Shown here: piece after piece, positions 5,065-5,065 of the stretch | Position numbering within the stretch: the first letter of the stretch is position 1 | Layout of the letters: each line of letters opens with the position of its first letter | Assembly (NCBI GenBank): GCA_008932955.1 | Contig: WBXE01000175.1 | Location: 1 to 5,065, forward strand | Source: Verrucomicrobiota bacterium | Lineage (GTDB): Bacteria; Verrucomicrobiota; Verrucomicrobiia; Verrucomicrobiales; Akkermansiaceae | DNA length: 5,065 nucleotides | Direction: 5' to 3' | The notes under the pieces: model-generated | Database searches by the model: none | What the model was told of the DNA's origin: nothing | The model's input: the letters and a program-made list of their open reading frames with translations, nothing else | Translations under genes and position numbers: made by a program

Positions 5065-5065
5065 C

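Overview
The window looks like chromosomal DNA of a GC-rich Gram-negative bacterium. It holds six protein genes separated by short intergenic stretches that are unusually rich in hairpin-forming repeats. My best guess is a Verrucomicrobiota member (or a relative in the PVC group). The grounds are the style of the MauE/DoxX protein, the secreted tandem FKBP and the dense hairpin and heptamer repeats. The lineage is an inference, because no rRNA or other decisive marker is present.

Layout. Positions 1-318 hold no gene I can support. A small KH-domain RNA-binding protein (KhpA-like, minus strand, 319-621) is divergent from leuB, 3-isopropylmalate dehydrogenase (plus strand, 852-1955). Their shared intergenic region carries a two-hairpin repeat. 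leuB converges on a MauE/DoxX-type membrane protein (minus, 2142-2588), and the gap between them holds an inverted-repeat hairpin element. Upstream of the MauE/DoxX gene is a second, different hairpin array (2656-2791). Next come three tightly packed minus-strand genes, read from right to left: a secreted tandem-domain FKBP prolyl isomerase (3918-4766), the nucleoside phosphorylase ppnP (3583-3921, overlapping the FKBP stop by ATGA) and a DUF2459 putative lipoprotein (2805-3560). The right end (4767-5065) is non-coding and contains a heptamer tandem repeat and a palindrome-rich tail.

Function. leuB supplies the oxidative decarboxylation step of leucine synthesis but stands alone, without leuA, leuC or leuD. 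The FKBP, ppnP and DUF2459 genes are probably co-transcribed, although their predicted locations differ (envelope, cytoplasm, envelope), so their association may be organisational rather than one pathway. The MauE/DoxX protein is probably a redox-associated membrane protein; no partner gene is visible.

The most interesting material is intergenic. Two separate hairpin families share one design: a GGAG tetranucleotide, then a perfect stem whose sequence varies by compensatory changes, then a constant loop (CTTG in one family, TTSC in the other), with copies in inverted orientation. This is the architecture of REP/BIME elements moved by REP-associated tyrosine (RAYT, Y1) transposases. I infer two REP families coexisting within about 0.8 kb, but no transposase is in the window.
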